A stretch of 64,000 nucleotides of DNA from Bradyrhizobium sp. CCBAU 53351 (GTDB lineage Bacteria; Pseudomonadota; Alphaproteobacteria; Rhizobiales; Xanthobacteraceae). The position numbers and the translations under genes were made by a program. Location: contig NZ_CP030059.1 of NCBI RefSeq assembly GCF_015291745.1, positions 744,001-808,000 of the forward strand. Reading direction: 5' to 3'. Each line of letters opens with the position of its first letter. Positions within the stretch are counted from its first letter, which is position 1. Positions 43,796 to 52,541 of this stretch are shown here, piece after piece. A model generated the notes under the pieces. The model saw only the letters and a program-made list of their open reading frames with translations. It was not told the DNA's origin and made no database searches.

Positions 43796-45259
43796 ATGAC
43801 ATTGATTGACGAACGGCTTCTCGAAAGCAAGATGACCCAGATCGAGCAGGCCCGCAGTTGGAGCCCGCGCGTCATCTCCAAGTTCGAAACGCTGATCCGT
43901 AGCGGTGATGAGGTCAGCCTGTACCGTGCCAATCCGCTCGCGTTCGCCCGCGACCGCAGCGTGGCTGAGCCGGAGTCGATCGATCTATTTCTCCACGCCG
44001 CTCGTGTCGGGCTGGTCGACATGCATTGGGACATTCTCTGCCCCCACTCGGGCCTGGTGCTGGAGAGTTTTGGGAGGCTCCGTGCGCTTCGGAGCCATTT
44101 TGTCTGCGGGCTGTGCGATATCGAGGGCGAGACGGAGCTGGACGACTTCATCGAGGTTTCCTTCTCTGTCTCGCCGCAAGTCCGACCCCTCGCTTTGTAT
44201 GACATCGATAATCTTTCGATTGAAGATCTGCACTGGAAGCTCAAGTTCGCCAACAGCGGGCGTCTGCCTGGCGGGCAAACCCGATTTGTCGATTTCCTGC
44301 GCGGCCTCCTCCGCGGAATGACTTATCTGCCATCCGGCCTGACGACGACGCTGCAGGCCGAGATCGAGCCGGGCGCCCTCTCCGGCGTCAACGTCCAGAC
44401 GCAGGCGGGCTTCATGCTTCCGGTCATGCTCGCTCCCTCTGCCGAGCAGGTTCCGAAGACTCAGACGATCGTTCGCATCGCCTATGACGGGCAACGGTTC
44501 ACGCCAGCTGTTTCGGCCCTCCCTTCGGGCTCCGTGGTCTTCGAGATCAGCAACACCGGTCCCAGGCGCGGTTCGCTGCTCCTGATCAACTGGCCGCCTG
44601 AAATCCTGGCGATGCCTAAAAAGCCGACGCTCCAATTCGATCCCTACGTCTCCGGTGGCATGCTGCTGACGCGCCAGACGTTCCGCAAGCTCTTCCGTTC
44701 GGAGCGCGTCGATGAAGAGGAGGGCCTCGGCGTCCGGCAGGTGACGTTCCTGTTCACGGACTTGAAGGGGTCGACCGCGCTCTACGAACGTCTCGGGGAT
44801 CTCAATGCCTATGCCTTGGTTCGCGAACATTTCGCTCTCCTAGATGCAATCGCTCATCAGCATGCCGGTGCCATTGTGAAGACCATCGGCGACGCCGTCA
44901 TGGCTGCGTTCTTCCAACCGGCGGATGCCGTGGCGGCGGCGCTCCAAATTCTGCAAGACATCGAACGGTTCAACCGGGATCATGGCCAGCCGGCGATCAT
45001 TCTCAAGATGGGCGCCCATTGCGGGCCGTCTATCGCCGTGACCCTCAATGAGAACCTCGACTATTTCGGCCAGACCGTGAATATCGCAGCTCGGGTGCAA
45101 TCATTCGCCGGTGCCGGCGAAATCTGTCTCACGGAAGCGCTCCATACGGCCCCCGCCGTTCGCCAGCTCCTGACGGGGTACGGTGTCGAAGAGTTCGACG
45201 CCCCGCTGCGTGGCGTCGAGGGCGAGGCGCGAGTCTATCGGGTCACTGGCCGATCGTAG
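43796..45259 (+). CDS. Class III adenylate/guanylate cyclase with N-terminal DUF5939
   Basis: A 487-residue cytosolic protein. Residues 1-300 are a DUF5939-type region with a partial zinc-ribbon-like pattern (C82 near the start, C104 and C107 in FVCGLC). Residues 312-480 are a class III cyclase catalytic domain: metal Asp322 in LFTDLKGST and Asp366 in KTIGDAVMA, transition-state Asn429 and Arg433 in VNIAARVQSF, and the base-selecting pair K362 and D422, which favours ATP. The residues needed for activity are all present, so it probably makes cAMP. The input sensed by DUF5939 is unknown. An IS element lies 85 bases downstream. Confidence 0.87.
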   Translation: MTLIDERLLESKMTQIEQARSWSPRVISKFETLIRSGDEVSLYRANPLAFARDRSVAEPESIDLFLHAARVGLVDMHWDILCPHSGLVLESFGRLRALRSHFVCGLCDIEGETELDDFIEVSFSVSPQVRPLALYDIDNLSIEDLHWKLKFANSGRLPGGQTRFVDFLRGLLRGMTYLPSGLTTTLQAEIEPGALSGVNVQTQAGFMLPVMLAPSAEQVPKTQTIVRIAYDGQRFTPAVSALPSGSVVFEISNTGPRRGSLLLINWPPEILAMPKKPTLQFDPYVSGGMLLTRQTFRKLFRSERVDEEEGLGVRQVTFLFTDLKGSTALYERLGDLNAYALVREHFALLDAIAHQHAGAIVKTIGDAVMAAFFQPADAVAAALQILQDIERFNRDHGQPAIILKMGAHCGPSIAVTLNENLDYFGQTVNIAARVQSFAGAGEICLTEALHTAPAVRQLLTGYGVEEFDAPLRGVEGEARVYRVTGRS

Positions 45260-45344
45260 CTTAGCTACCCGCCTTGCTCAAAGGACAGCGGTGTTGCGAG
45301 CGTCAAAGAGAGGGGGCCTCTCAACCGTGCAAATGTCGCCTTGT

Positions 45345-46859
45345 GGCCGATTCCGTTGAAAAAGGCGGGCAGTATTTCCTTGTAATGGCTCGGTCGCGAT
45401 GTGGCCGAACTGCTCTACCGATCGCTATGCGAGCCTCGGGGTGGACATCGGGATCAGCTTGGCCATCTTTCTTAGGTTCTGGGCGGTGGCCGCCAGGATG
45501 AACTCGTCATGCGCACCGTTTGGACCTCGTAAGCGTAGACGGTCGAGTTTGAGGATGCGCTTGAGGTGCGCGAACAGCATCTCGATCTTCTTGCGGAGCC
45601 GACGCGAGGTGCGGCCCTCCCATGATCTTGCGATCTGGCGCGCCATGTCGCGAGCGCCCTCGTAGATCGAGCGTGGCACCCTCCGTGATGGCTGCTTGGG
45701 GCAGCATCGGGACTTCAATGCGCAGCGATCACAATCGTGCTTGCTGGCAAGGTAAAGCATGGTGGCGCCATCATTCACCAGCGTTCCGGTCGTGGTAAGA
45801 ACTTTGCCGCCGGGGCAACGATAAACGTCCCCGGCGTGGTCATAGGTGAAGTCGTCGCGCGAGAAGATCCCGTCTGTGCGAGCCGACTTGTCGAAGACTG
45901 TAACGTGCGGCTCGATGCCATGCTCATAGACCAGCCAGGCGAGCATCTCGGCCGAGCCATAGCCGCTGTCGCCGAGGAGCCGGCTCGGATAGAGATCAAA
46001 CCGCTCCAGCGAGCGCTCAATCATGCGCTTGGCAGCCAATACCTCCGCCTGCCGGATTGCCGTCGTCGCCTCAACATCGACGATGATCGCGTTCTCGATG
46101 TCGATCAGGTAGTTCGTCGAGTAGGCAAAGAAGGCTTGGCCGCCGTGCGCTCCCGTCCAGCGCGCCGCTGGGTCGGAGGGCGACACGAACTTCGGGGTCA
46201 CTTCGGTGGCTGCTCCGAACGCGGCATCATCGAGGACAGCCAGATACTCGTCGATCGCTCGGCCGGCAGCCTCCGGTGGAAGTCCCTTGTCGCCTTCGAT
46301 CCCCTTCTGCCGATTGGCATCGGCCTTGATCAGGCTCGCATCGACGGCGAATCCTTCACCACCGACCAGCCGCTCCTCGATACAGCGACGCAAAACGCTC
46401 TCGAACACGCACCGGAAGAGGTCGCTCTGTCGGAAGCGGCCATGCCTGTTCTTGGAGAACGTCGAGTGATCAGGTACTGCGCCATCTAGACCAAGCCGGC
46501 AGAACCATCGGTAGGCCAAGTTAAGGTGGACCTCATCGCACAGGCGCCGCTCCGATCGAATGCCGAAGCAGTAACCGATCAGCAGCATCCGGATCATCAG
46601 CTCGGGATCGATCGAAGGTCGACCGATACTACTGTAGAAAGGCGCCAGGTCCTGTCTGACCTCTTCAAGGTCGACAAATCTATCGATCGACCGGAGCAAG
46701 TGGTCGGCCGGGATATGCCTTTCCAGCGAGAACTCATAGAACAACGCGGCCTGCTCGACTTGCCGATGTCCCATCATGATCTTCAGTCCTGCCAATTAGA
46801 CTGACTGAATCATTGATCCCTCTGCGTCGCAACCGCCGCCTTTTTCAACAGAATCGGCC
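45345..46859. mobile_element. Complete IS1182-family insertion sequence with 4-bp target duplication
   Basis: The element itself spans 45349-46855 (1507 bases). The left inverted repeat GATTCCGTTGAAAAAGGCGG (45349-45368) matches the right one (46836-46855, read on the other strand) at 19 of 20 positions. GGCC at 45345-45348 and 46856-46859 is the probable target duplication. One intact transposase gene fills the element, reading leftwards. Joining the flanks gives GTGGCCCATCAGCGA, also present at 43596-43610, which supports the inferred borders. Family assignment rests on the transposase type and the size. Confidence 0.88.
45425..46795 (-). CDS. IS1182-family transposase
   Basis: A 456-residue DDE transposase. 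The N-terminal region with SIGRPSIDPELMIRMLLIGY and RLCDEVHLNLAYRWFCRL is the DUF772/InsH-type entry domain. The catalytic Asp residues are likely in AVDASLIKADANR and LLGDSGYGS, and the Glu in the C-terminal helix KKIEMLFAHLKRIL. A cluster of cysteines (CDRCALKSRCCP) near residue 380 is typical of IS1182/IS1634-like enzymes. The frame is intact, so the element may still move. Confidence 0.9.
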   Translation of the reverse strand: MAGLKIMMGHRQVEQAALFYEFSLERHIPADHLLRSIDRFVDLEEVRQDLAPFYSSIGRPSIDPELMIRMLLIGYCFGIRSERRLCDEVHLNLAYRWFCRLGLDGAVPDHSTFSKNRHGRFRQSDLFRCVFESVLRRCIEERLVGGEGFAVDASLIKADANRQKGIEGDKGLPPEAAGRAIDEYLAVLDDAAFGAATEVTPKFVSPSDPAARWTGAHGGQAFFAYSTNYLIDIENAIIVDVEATTAIRQAEVLAAKRMIERSLERFDLYPSRLLGDSGYGSAEMLAWLVYEHGIEPHVTVFDKSARTDGIFSRDDFTYDHAGDVYRCPGGKVLTTTGTLVNDGATMLYLASKHDCDRCALKSRCCPKQPSRRVPRSIYEGARDMARQIARSWEGRTSRRLRKKIEMLFAHLKRILKLDRLRLRGPNGAHDEFILAATAQNLRKMAKLIPMSTPRLA

Positions 46860-47038
46860 CATCAGCGACGTCCGGCGATGGCCGGCTCTATACCGCTGTT
46901 GAGGGGGAAGCGGACACCCGAGAGCGCTCAAACCCAGCGCCGGATTATGAGTACAACCTAGAACGCAACGTTTGAACGTAGCGACCCGTCGCTGCGACCC
47001 AAGACGATAGGTCTGTAAGGCTCGCAGCGAGAGGGTTT

Positions 47039-49633
47039 ATGACGCGTCGTCGTTTGGCATTGGCTGCGGGTCTGGCACTCGCGATTACCACGTCGCTTGC
47101 CACGCCCGGCCTTGCCCAGAAGGGCGATCTGTCAGCACAAAGCGCGCGCATCAATGCGCTCCGCAGCGCCGGCAGATATGCGGAGGCGCTGCCGCTGGCG
47201 CAGGCCATGGTGGCCTCTCTCGAGAACACCAGCAACAACCGCGATCTCGCCGCCGCGCTCAACAATCTCGGGCAGATCCACGCCGACCAGGGCCACGACG
47301 ACCAGGCCGAGCCGCTCTACAAGCGTGCCATTGCGCTGATGGAGAAGGGCACCGGTCAGGGCACCGTCGAGATCGCGCCGCTCCTGAACAATCTGGCGGC
47401 GCTCTATCAGCGGCAGGGCCGCTTCGCCGAGGCCGAGCCGCTCTTCAAGCGCGCGCTGGCCGTCAGCGAAAAGGGCCTGTCGCGCGAGCATCCCGATGTC
47501 GGCCGTGCCCTGAACAACCTCGCCACGCTCTACGTGAAGCAGGAGCACTTTGCCGACGCCGAGCCGCTGTTCCAGCGGGCGCTGGCGATCTATCAGAAGA
47601 TCGCCGGGCCCGAGCATCCCGCGGTCGCCACCGTCCTCAACAATATCGGCCAGGTCGATCGCGACCTCAACCGCGACACCGATGCCGAGGCGCCGATCAA
47701 GCGCTCGCTCGCAATCCGCGAAAAAGTGCTGGGACCTGATCATCCCGACGTGGCGCGTTCGCTGAACAATCTCGCCGGGCTCTACGAGCACCAGCAGCGC
47801 TATGCCGAGGCCGAGCCGCTCTATCGCCGCGCGCTGTCGATCCGCGAGCGTGCGCTCGGACCCGACCATCCCGATGTCGCGACCTCGACCAGCAATCTCG
47901 CCAACTTCCTTCAGATGTCGGGCCGGACCGCCGACGCCTTGCCGTTCGCGGAGAAGACGCTTGCCGGCAATCGCGCGCAGCTGCGAGTCGTGCTGCCTGT
48001 TCTGTTCGCGGCGCGGCAGCAGGCGCTGCTGGCGAGCGACAAGGCGCTCGATGACGCGCTCGCCGCGATCCAGCGCGGTACGCAATCGTCCGCCGCCTCC
48101 GCCGTGAACAAGCTCGCGGTGCGGATGGCCGCCGGCAGCGATCGGCTCGCCGAGCTGGTGCGCCGGGACCAGGATCTTACCGCCGAGGCCGAGGCGCTCG
48201 ACAAGGCGATCATCGCCGCGGTGTCGAAGCAGTCGGCGCAGCGGGATGCCACCGCCGAGCAGCGCAGCCGCGCCCGGATCGCTGCGATTGCGAGCGAGCG
48301 TGCGGGCTTGCAGAAGACGCTCGTGCGCGAATTTCCCGACTACGCCTCGCTCTCCAACCCGCTGCCGCTGGCAGTGAAGGACATCCAGCCGCTGCTGTCG
48401 GCGGACGAAGCGATGGTGATCTATTCCGTCGTCGACAAGCAGAGCTATGTCGTCGCGATCACGCGCGATGGCGCTGAGTGGAAGGAGATCCCGCTCGGCG
48501 CGGATGCGATGGCGCGGAAGGTGGCGGCTTTCCGCAAGGGACTGGATGTCGGCAAGGCGCGCGATGCCTCCGGCAAATCGGGACTGTTCGACCTCGCGCT
48601 CGCGAACGAGCTCTATGTCGCGCTGCTCGGCCCGGTCGAGGCGTTGACGAAGGACAAGCGCAATTTGCTGGTGGTGCCATCGGCGGCGCTGACGGCATTG
48701 CCGTTTCACCTCCTGGTGACGGAGACGCCGCGGGCTGCGATCCCGGACAAGATCGAAGGTTATCGCAATGCTGCCTGGCTGCTGCGGCGTCAGGCCGTCT
48801 CGGTACTGCCGTCGGTGATCTCCCTGAAATCGCTGCGTGCCTTCGCGCGCAGGGATCAGGGCGCAAAGCCGATGACCGGATTCGGCGATCCTGTCTTCAA
48901 TCCCGCAGCCGAAGGACCGGCCGACCGACGCGCTGCAAGCGGTAAGGTCGCCGCGCGCAGCATCGCGACGATCGCCTATACCGATTTCTGGCGCGGCGCC
49001 GGCGTCGACCGCGCGCGGCTGGCACAGGCGCTGCCGCAACTGCCCGACACCGCCGACGAGCTGAACGCGGTGGCGAGGGACGTCGGCGCCACTGAAGCCG
49101 ACATCCATCTCGGACGTGATGCCAGCGAGACGACGCTGAAGCGTGCAGCGCTTGCTCAATACGGCATCATCTACTTTGCCACCCATGGTCTCGTTGCGGG
49201 TGACGTCAAGGGACTGGGTGAGCCCTCGCTCGCGTTGTCCATTCCCGATCAGCCGTCGGAGCTCGACGACGGTCTTCTAACCGCGAGCGAAGTGGCGCAG
49301 CTCAAGCTCAATGCCGATTGGGTGGTGCTGTCGGCCTGCAACACCATCGCCGGCGACAAGCCCGGCGCCGAGGCGCTGTCGGGGCTGGCGCGCTCGTTCT
49401 TCTACGCAGGGGCCCGTGCGCTCCTGGTCTCGCATTGGGCCGTGGATTCGGAAGCCGCCACCCGCTTGACCACATCGACGTTCGAGCTGCTCAAGAACGA
49501 ACCAAAGATCGGTCGTGCCGAAGCCCTGCGCCGCGCGATGTTAACGTTTGTTGACGACGCCTCGTCGCCACGCAACGCCTACCCTGCAATGTGGGGCCCG
49601 TTCGCGCTGATCGGCGAAGGTGAGGTAAGATAA
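47039..49633 (+). CDS. Secreted TPR-CHAT protein (caspase-like peptidase domain)
   Basis: An 864-residue protein. The signal peptide is 1-26 (PGLAQ). Seven TPR repeats of the 42-residue kinesin-light-chain type cover about 34-315; a long helical linker runs 320-435, and a CHAT domain occupies about 450-860. The caspase-type dyad is intact: His716 in YFATHGLV and Cys767 in VVLSACNT, and the C-terminal [10 protein letters not shown] is the usual end of CHAT. CHAT proteases cut protein targets presented by their TPR or partner; the target is unknown here. GAGAGGG stands just before the ATG. It is the last gene of the accessory interval before pckA. Confidence 0.9.
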   Translation: MTRRRLALAAGLALAITTSLATPGLAQKGDLSAQSARINALRSAGRYAEALPLAQAMVASLENTSNNRDLAAALNNLGQIHADQGHDDQAEPLYKRAIALMEKGTGQGTVEIAPLLNNLAALYQRQGRFAEAEPLFKRALAVSEKGLSREHPDVGRALNNLATLYVKQEHFADAEPLFQRALAIYQKIAGPEHPAVATVLNNIGQVDRDLNRDTDAEAPIKRSLAIREKVLGPDHPDVARSLNNLAGLYEHQQRYAEAEPLYRRALSIRERALGPDHPDVATSTSNLANFLQMSGRTADALPFAEKTLAGNRAQLRVVLPVLFAARQQALLASDKALDDALAAIQRGTQSSAASAVNKLAVRMAAGSDRLAELVRRDQDLTAEAEALDKAIIAAVSKQSAQRDATAEQRSRARIAAIASERAGLQKTLVREFPDYASLSNPLPLAVKDIQPLLSADEAMVIYSVVDKQSYVVAITRDGAEWKEIPLGADAMARKVAAFRKGLDVGKARDASGKSGLFDLALANELYVALLGPVEALTKDKRNLLVVPSAALTALPFHLLVTETPRAAIPDKIEGYRNAAWLLRRQAVSVLPSVISLKSLRAFARRDQGAKPMTGFGDPVFNPAAEGPADRRAASGKVAARSIATIAYTDFWRGAGVDRARLAQALPQLPDTADELNAVARDVGATEADIHLGRDASETTLKRAALAQYGIIYFATHGLVAGDVKGLGEPSLALSIPDQPSELDDGLLTASEVAQLKLNADWVVLSACNTIAGDKPGAEALSGLARSFFYAGARALLVSHWAVDSEAATRLTTSTFELLKNEPKIGRAEALRRAMLTFVDDASSPRNAYPAMWGPFALIGEGEVR

Positions 49634-49904
49634 GCCGACGACACAGGGATTGTGCGGCGCAATAACCTGATGTAACGCGCAAACACGCGTTTGGTTGCGC
49701 GATCATTTGCGTTTTCTCGTCGCGCCGGTTCAGAGCTGACATGCGCGACGTTTGGCGCGGTCCTTGAATAAACCAAATCCTGCGGGATCGGCTTGGCAAC
49801 GCCAGCGTTCATGATTATTAGGTCGTTCAGCCGAGGCCGAATGGCCCATTCATCACGGTGACTGCGACGGCGCCAGGCTTGGTCCGCTAAATGTCGCGGG
49901 TTCT

Positions 49905-49910
49905 AGGAGG
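49905..49910 (+). promoter_or_regulatory. Ribosome binding site fixing the GTG start of pckA
   Basis: AGGAGG lies 8 bases before GTG 49919; no ATG in frame is nearby, so pckA starts at GTG. Confidence 0.8.
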
Positions 49911-49918
49911 ATTTTTTC

Positions 49919-51535
49919 GTGCAAGAGACGGGCGTGCGCAACGGTGCCTTCGGCGCCGACAAATTCGGCTTAAAGAATCTCAAGCAGGTTCACTGGAACC
50001 TGGGTGCGCCGCAACTCTATCAATATTCGCTCGCGGCGGGCGAAGCGGTGCTGTCGGCTGACGGCGCGCTCTGCGCCGACACCGGCGAGTTCACCGGGCG
50101 CAGCCCGAAGGACAAGTTCACGGTGCGTGACGCCACCACCGACAAGAAGATGTGGTGGGCCGGCAACCAGTCGATCACCGCAGAGCAGTTCGAGACGCTC
50201 TACCAGGACTTCCTCAAGCACGCCGAAGGCAAGAAGCTGTTCGCGCAGGACCTCTACGGTGGCGCCGATCCGGCCTACCGGATCAAGACGCGCGTCTTCA
50301 CCGAGCTCGCCTGGCACTCGCTGTTCATCCGCACGCTGCTGATCCGTCCCGAGGCGATCGAGCTGTCGACCTTCGTGCCGGAGCTCACCATCATCGACAT
50401 GCCGAGCTTCCGCGCCGATCCCAAACGTCACGGCTGCCGCTCGGAGAACGTCGTCGCGATCGATTTCGCCCGCAAGATCGTCCTGATCGGCGGGTCTTAT
50501 TATGCCGGCGAGATGAAGAAGTCGGTCTTCACCACGCTGAACTATTACCTGCCCGAGCGCGGCGTGATGCCGATGCACTGCTCGGCCAATGTCGGCGCCA
50601 AGGGCGACACCGCGATCTTCTTCGGCCTGTCAGGCACCGGCAAGACCACGCTGTCGGCCGATCCGAACCGCACGCTGATCGGTGACGACGAGCATGGCTG
50701 GGGCCCGAACGGCGTCTTCAATTTCGAAGGCGGCTGCTACGCCAAATGCATCAAGCTGTCGCAGGAAGCCGAACCCGAGATCTTCGCGGCCTCGACCCGC
50801 TTCGGCGCGGTGCTGGAGAATTGCGTGCTCGACGAAGACACCCGCGTGGTGGATTTCGACGACGGCTCCAAGACCGAGAACACGCGTTCGGCCTATCCGC
50901 TCGACTTCATCCCGAACGCTTCGCGAACCGGCCGCGCGCCGCAGCCGAAGAACGTGGTGATGCTCGCCGCCGACGCGTTCGGCGTGCTGCCGCCGATCGC
51001 AAAGCTCTCGCCGGCGCAGGCGATGTATCACTTCCTGTCCGGCTACACCGCCAAGGTCGCCGGCACCGAGCGTGGCCTCGGCAACGAGCCGCAGCCGGAA
51101 TTCTCGACCTGCTTCGGCTCGCCGTTCCTGCCGCTCGACCCCAGCGTTTACGGCAACATGCTGCGCGACCTCATCGCCCAGCACAATGTCGATTGCTGGC
51201 TGGTCAACACCGGCTGGACCGGCGGCAAGTACGGCGTCGGCTCGCGCATGCCGATCAAGGTGACGCGCGCGCTGCTCACTGCGGCGCTCGACGGCAGCTT
51301 GCGCAACGTCGAATTCCGCACCGACAAATATTTCGGCTTCGCGGTCCCGACCGCGCTGCCGGGCGTCCCGGCCGAGATCCTCAACCCGGTCAACACCTGG
51401 AAGGACAAGGACGAGTTCGACAAGACCGCCCGCGCGCTGGTCGGCATGTTCCAGAAGAACTTCGCCAAGTTCGAAGCCCAGGTCGACGCCGACGTCCGCG
51501 CCGCCGCGCCGGACGTGAAGCTCGCGGCGGAGTAA
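49919..51535 (+). CDS. pckA: Phosphoenolpyruvate carboxykinase (ATP)
   Basis: A 538-residue cytosolic enzyme that turns oxaloacetate and ATP into PEP, the first step of gluconeogenesis from organic acids. The kinase-1a loop [11 protein letters not shown] and the metal site LIGDDEHGW are intact; [15 protein letters not shown] carries the active-site Lys, and [10 protein letters not shown] binds oxaloacetate. The length is normal. It starts at GTG with a strong ribosome binding site. In other rhizobia pckA sits beside chvI and responds to it; here about 9.9 kb separate the two starts. A strong terminator follows. Confidence 0.97.
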   Translation: MQETGVRNGAFGADKFGLKNLKQVHWNLGAPQLYQYSLAAGEAVLSADGALCADTGEFTGRSPKDKFTVRDATTDKKMWWAGNQSITAEQFETLYQDFLKHAEGKKLFAQDLYGGADPAYRIKTRVFTELAWHSLFIRTLLIRPEAIELSTFVPELTIIDMPSFRADPKRHGCRSENVVAIDFARKIVLIGGSYYAGEMKKSVFTTLNYYLPERGVMPMHCSANVGAKGDTAIFFGLSGTGKTTLSADPNRTLIGDDEHGWGPNGVFNFEGGCYAKCIKLSQEAEPEIFAASTRFGAVLENCVLDEDTRVVDFDDGSKTENTRSAYPLDFIPNASRTGRAPQPKNVVMLAADAFGVLPPIAKLSPAQAMYHFLSGYTAKVAGTERGLGNEPQPEFSTCFGSPFLPLDPSVYGNMLRDLIAQHNVDCWLVNTGWTGGKYGVGSRMPIKVTRALLTAALDGSLRNVEFRTDKYFGFAVPTALPGVPAEILNPVNTWKDKDEFDKTARALVGMFQKNFAKFEAQVDADVRAAAPDVKLAAE

Positions 51536-51561
51536 CCTCTCGCATCGTCATCAATGCAAAA

Positions 51562-51590
51562 GGGCGGCCGCGAGGCCGCCCTTTTTGTTT
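51562..51590 (+). terminator. Rho-independent terminator of pckA
   Basis: GGGCGGCC (51562-51569) pairs perfectly with GGCCGCCC (51574-51581) around a GCGA loop and is followed by TTTTTGTTT. It starts 26 bases after the pckA stop. Confidence 0.9.
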
Positions 51591-51631
51591 GTGTGCGATA
51601 CTCTCCGCAGACGAGTCCGCGGAAGAAGGAG

Positions 51632-52447
51632 CTACGCCTTGAAATACGCGATCTGCGTGCTCGTCGCGAGCAGCCGCTCGTTCGGCGACCACAACTCGGC
51701 ATTCTGGTCGGCGTAGCTCTTGTGCATGATCTTCGAATCCGCCGTCGCCAGCACGCGCGTGATGTCTTCGGCCGCGAGCTCTTCGCTGTCCGTGTGAAAA
51801 TAGGTCGTCAGCGACACCGTGCCGAACGGCACCAGCTCGCGCCGCGCGTGGAAGATGCGGCCGAAGAAGGCGTCCGACATCGACATCAGCGACAGCATGT
51901 CGAGCTTGCGCGGCGTGCGGTCGCTGATCCAGATCTTCGAATAGGTGCCGGCAAGCTCGGCCTGCGGTGGGCCGATCCGCATCTCGCCCTCGACGAAGCG
52001 GAATTCGTACTGGTTGGCCCAGGACGCCGCGATCTTCGGGAACGGCATCGTCTCTTCGAACGGCTTTGTTTGAGGATATTGCGCCACCCGATGCTCCCAG
52101 GACGGCCGGCGCTCGGCGAACACCGCGGTCGCGAGCGTTGCGACCTCGCCGCCGCCCTGGCTGAGCTCGACGCTCCAATGCTGGCTGGAGCGGTTGGCCT
52201 TCACCAGACGCACATCGAGATCGAACGGACCCTTCGCGATCGGCGCGCAGTAATTGACGGTGAGCGCCAGCGGATCGCCGGCGGCTTGCGGGTGCTCGAT
52301 CAGCGCGCGGAGGATCGTCGCGGCGGTGGCGCCGCCGAACGGGCCGACAAAGGCCCAGTAATCGTCGCTGGTGTGCCCCTGCCAGCTCGAGTCGCCCGCG
52401 GTGATGCGGGTGGCGTCGTCGAAGGGATGCGGGAGCTTGGCGTGCAT
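51632..52447 (-). CDS. Acyl-CoA thioesterase family protein (TesB-like double hotdog)
   Basis: A 271-residue protein made of two hotdog domains, about 15-125 and 145-270. The first has FGGATAATILRALIEHP and LTVNYCAPIAKGPFDLDVRLV; the second has DAFFGRIFHARRELVPFGTVSLTTYFH. This order fits the TesB/4HBT_3 thioesterases that hydrolyse acyl-CoA. The substrate chain length is unknown. It converges on pckA, with the pckA terminator between them. Confidence 0.82.
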   Translation of the reverse strand: MHAKLPHPFDDATRITAGDSSWQGHTSDDYWAFVGPFGGATAATILRALIEHPQAAGDPLALTVNYCAPIAKGPFDLDVRLVKANRSSQHWSVELSQGGGEVATLATAVFAERRPSWEHRVAQYPQTKPFEETMPFPKIAASWANQYEFRFVEGEMRIGPPQAELAGTYSKIWISDRTPRKLDMLSLMSMSDAFFGRIFHARRELVPFGTVSLTTYFHTDSEELAAEDITRVLATADSKIMHKSYADQNAELWSPNERLLATSTQIAYFKA

Positions 52448-52541
52448 TGTTTGATCCGGCTTTCGATGTCGAACGTCATATCACGTCCGGCGCCGGCTGA
52501 TGCAATTACCTCTGACGTAGCCGCTTCCATCCTGCGGAAAA

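Noticed and set aside
47132..49186. Long - strand open frame opposite the TPR-CHAT gene
   Set aside because: Shadow frame; it repeats periodically only because the TPR gene underneath repeats every 126 bases.
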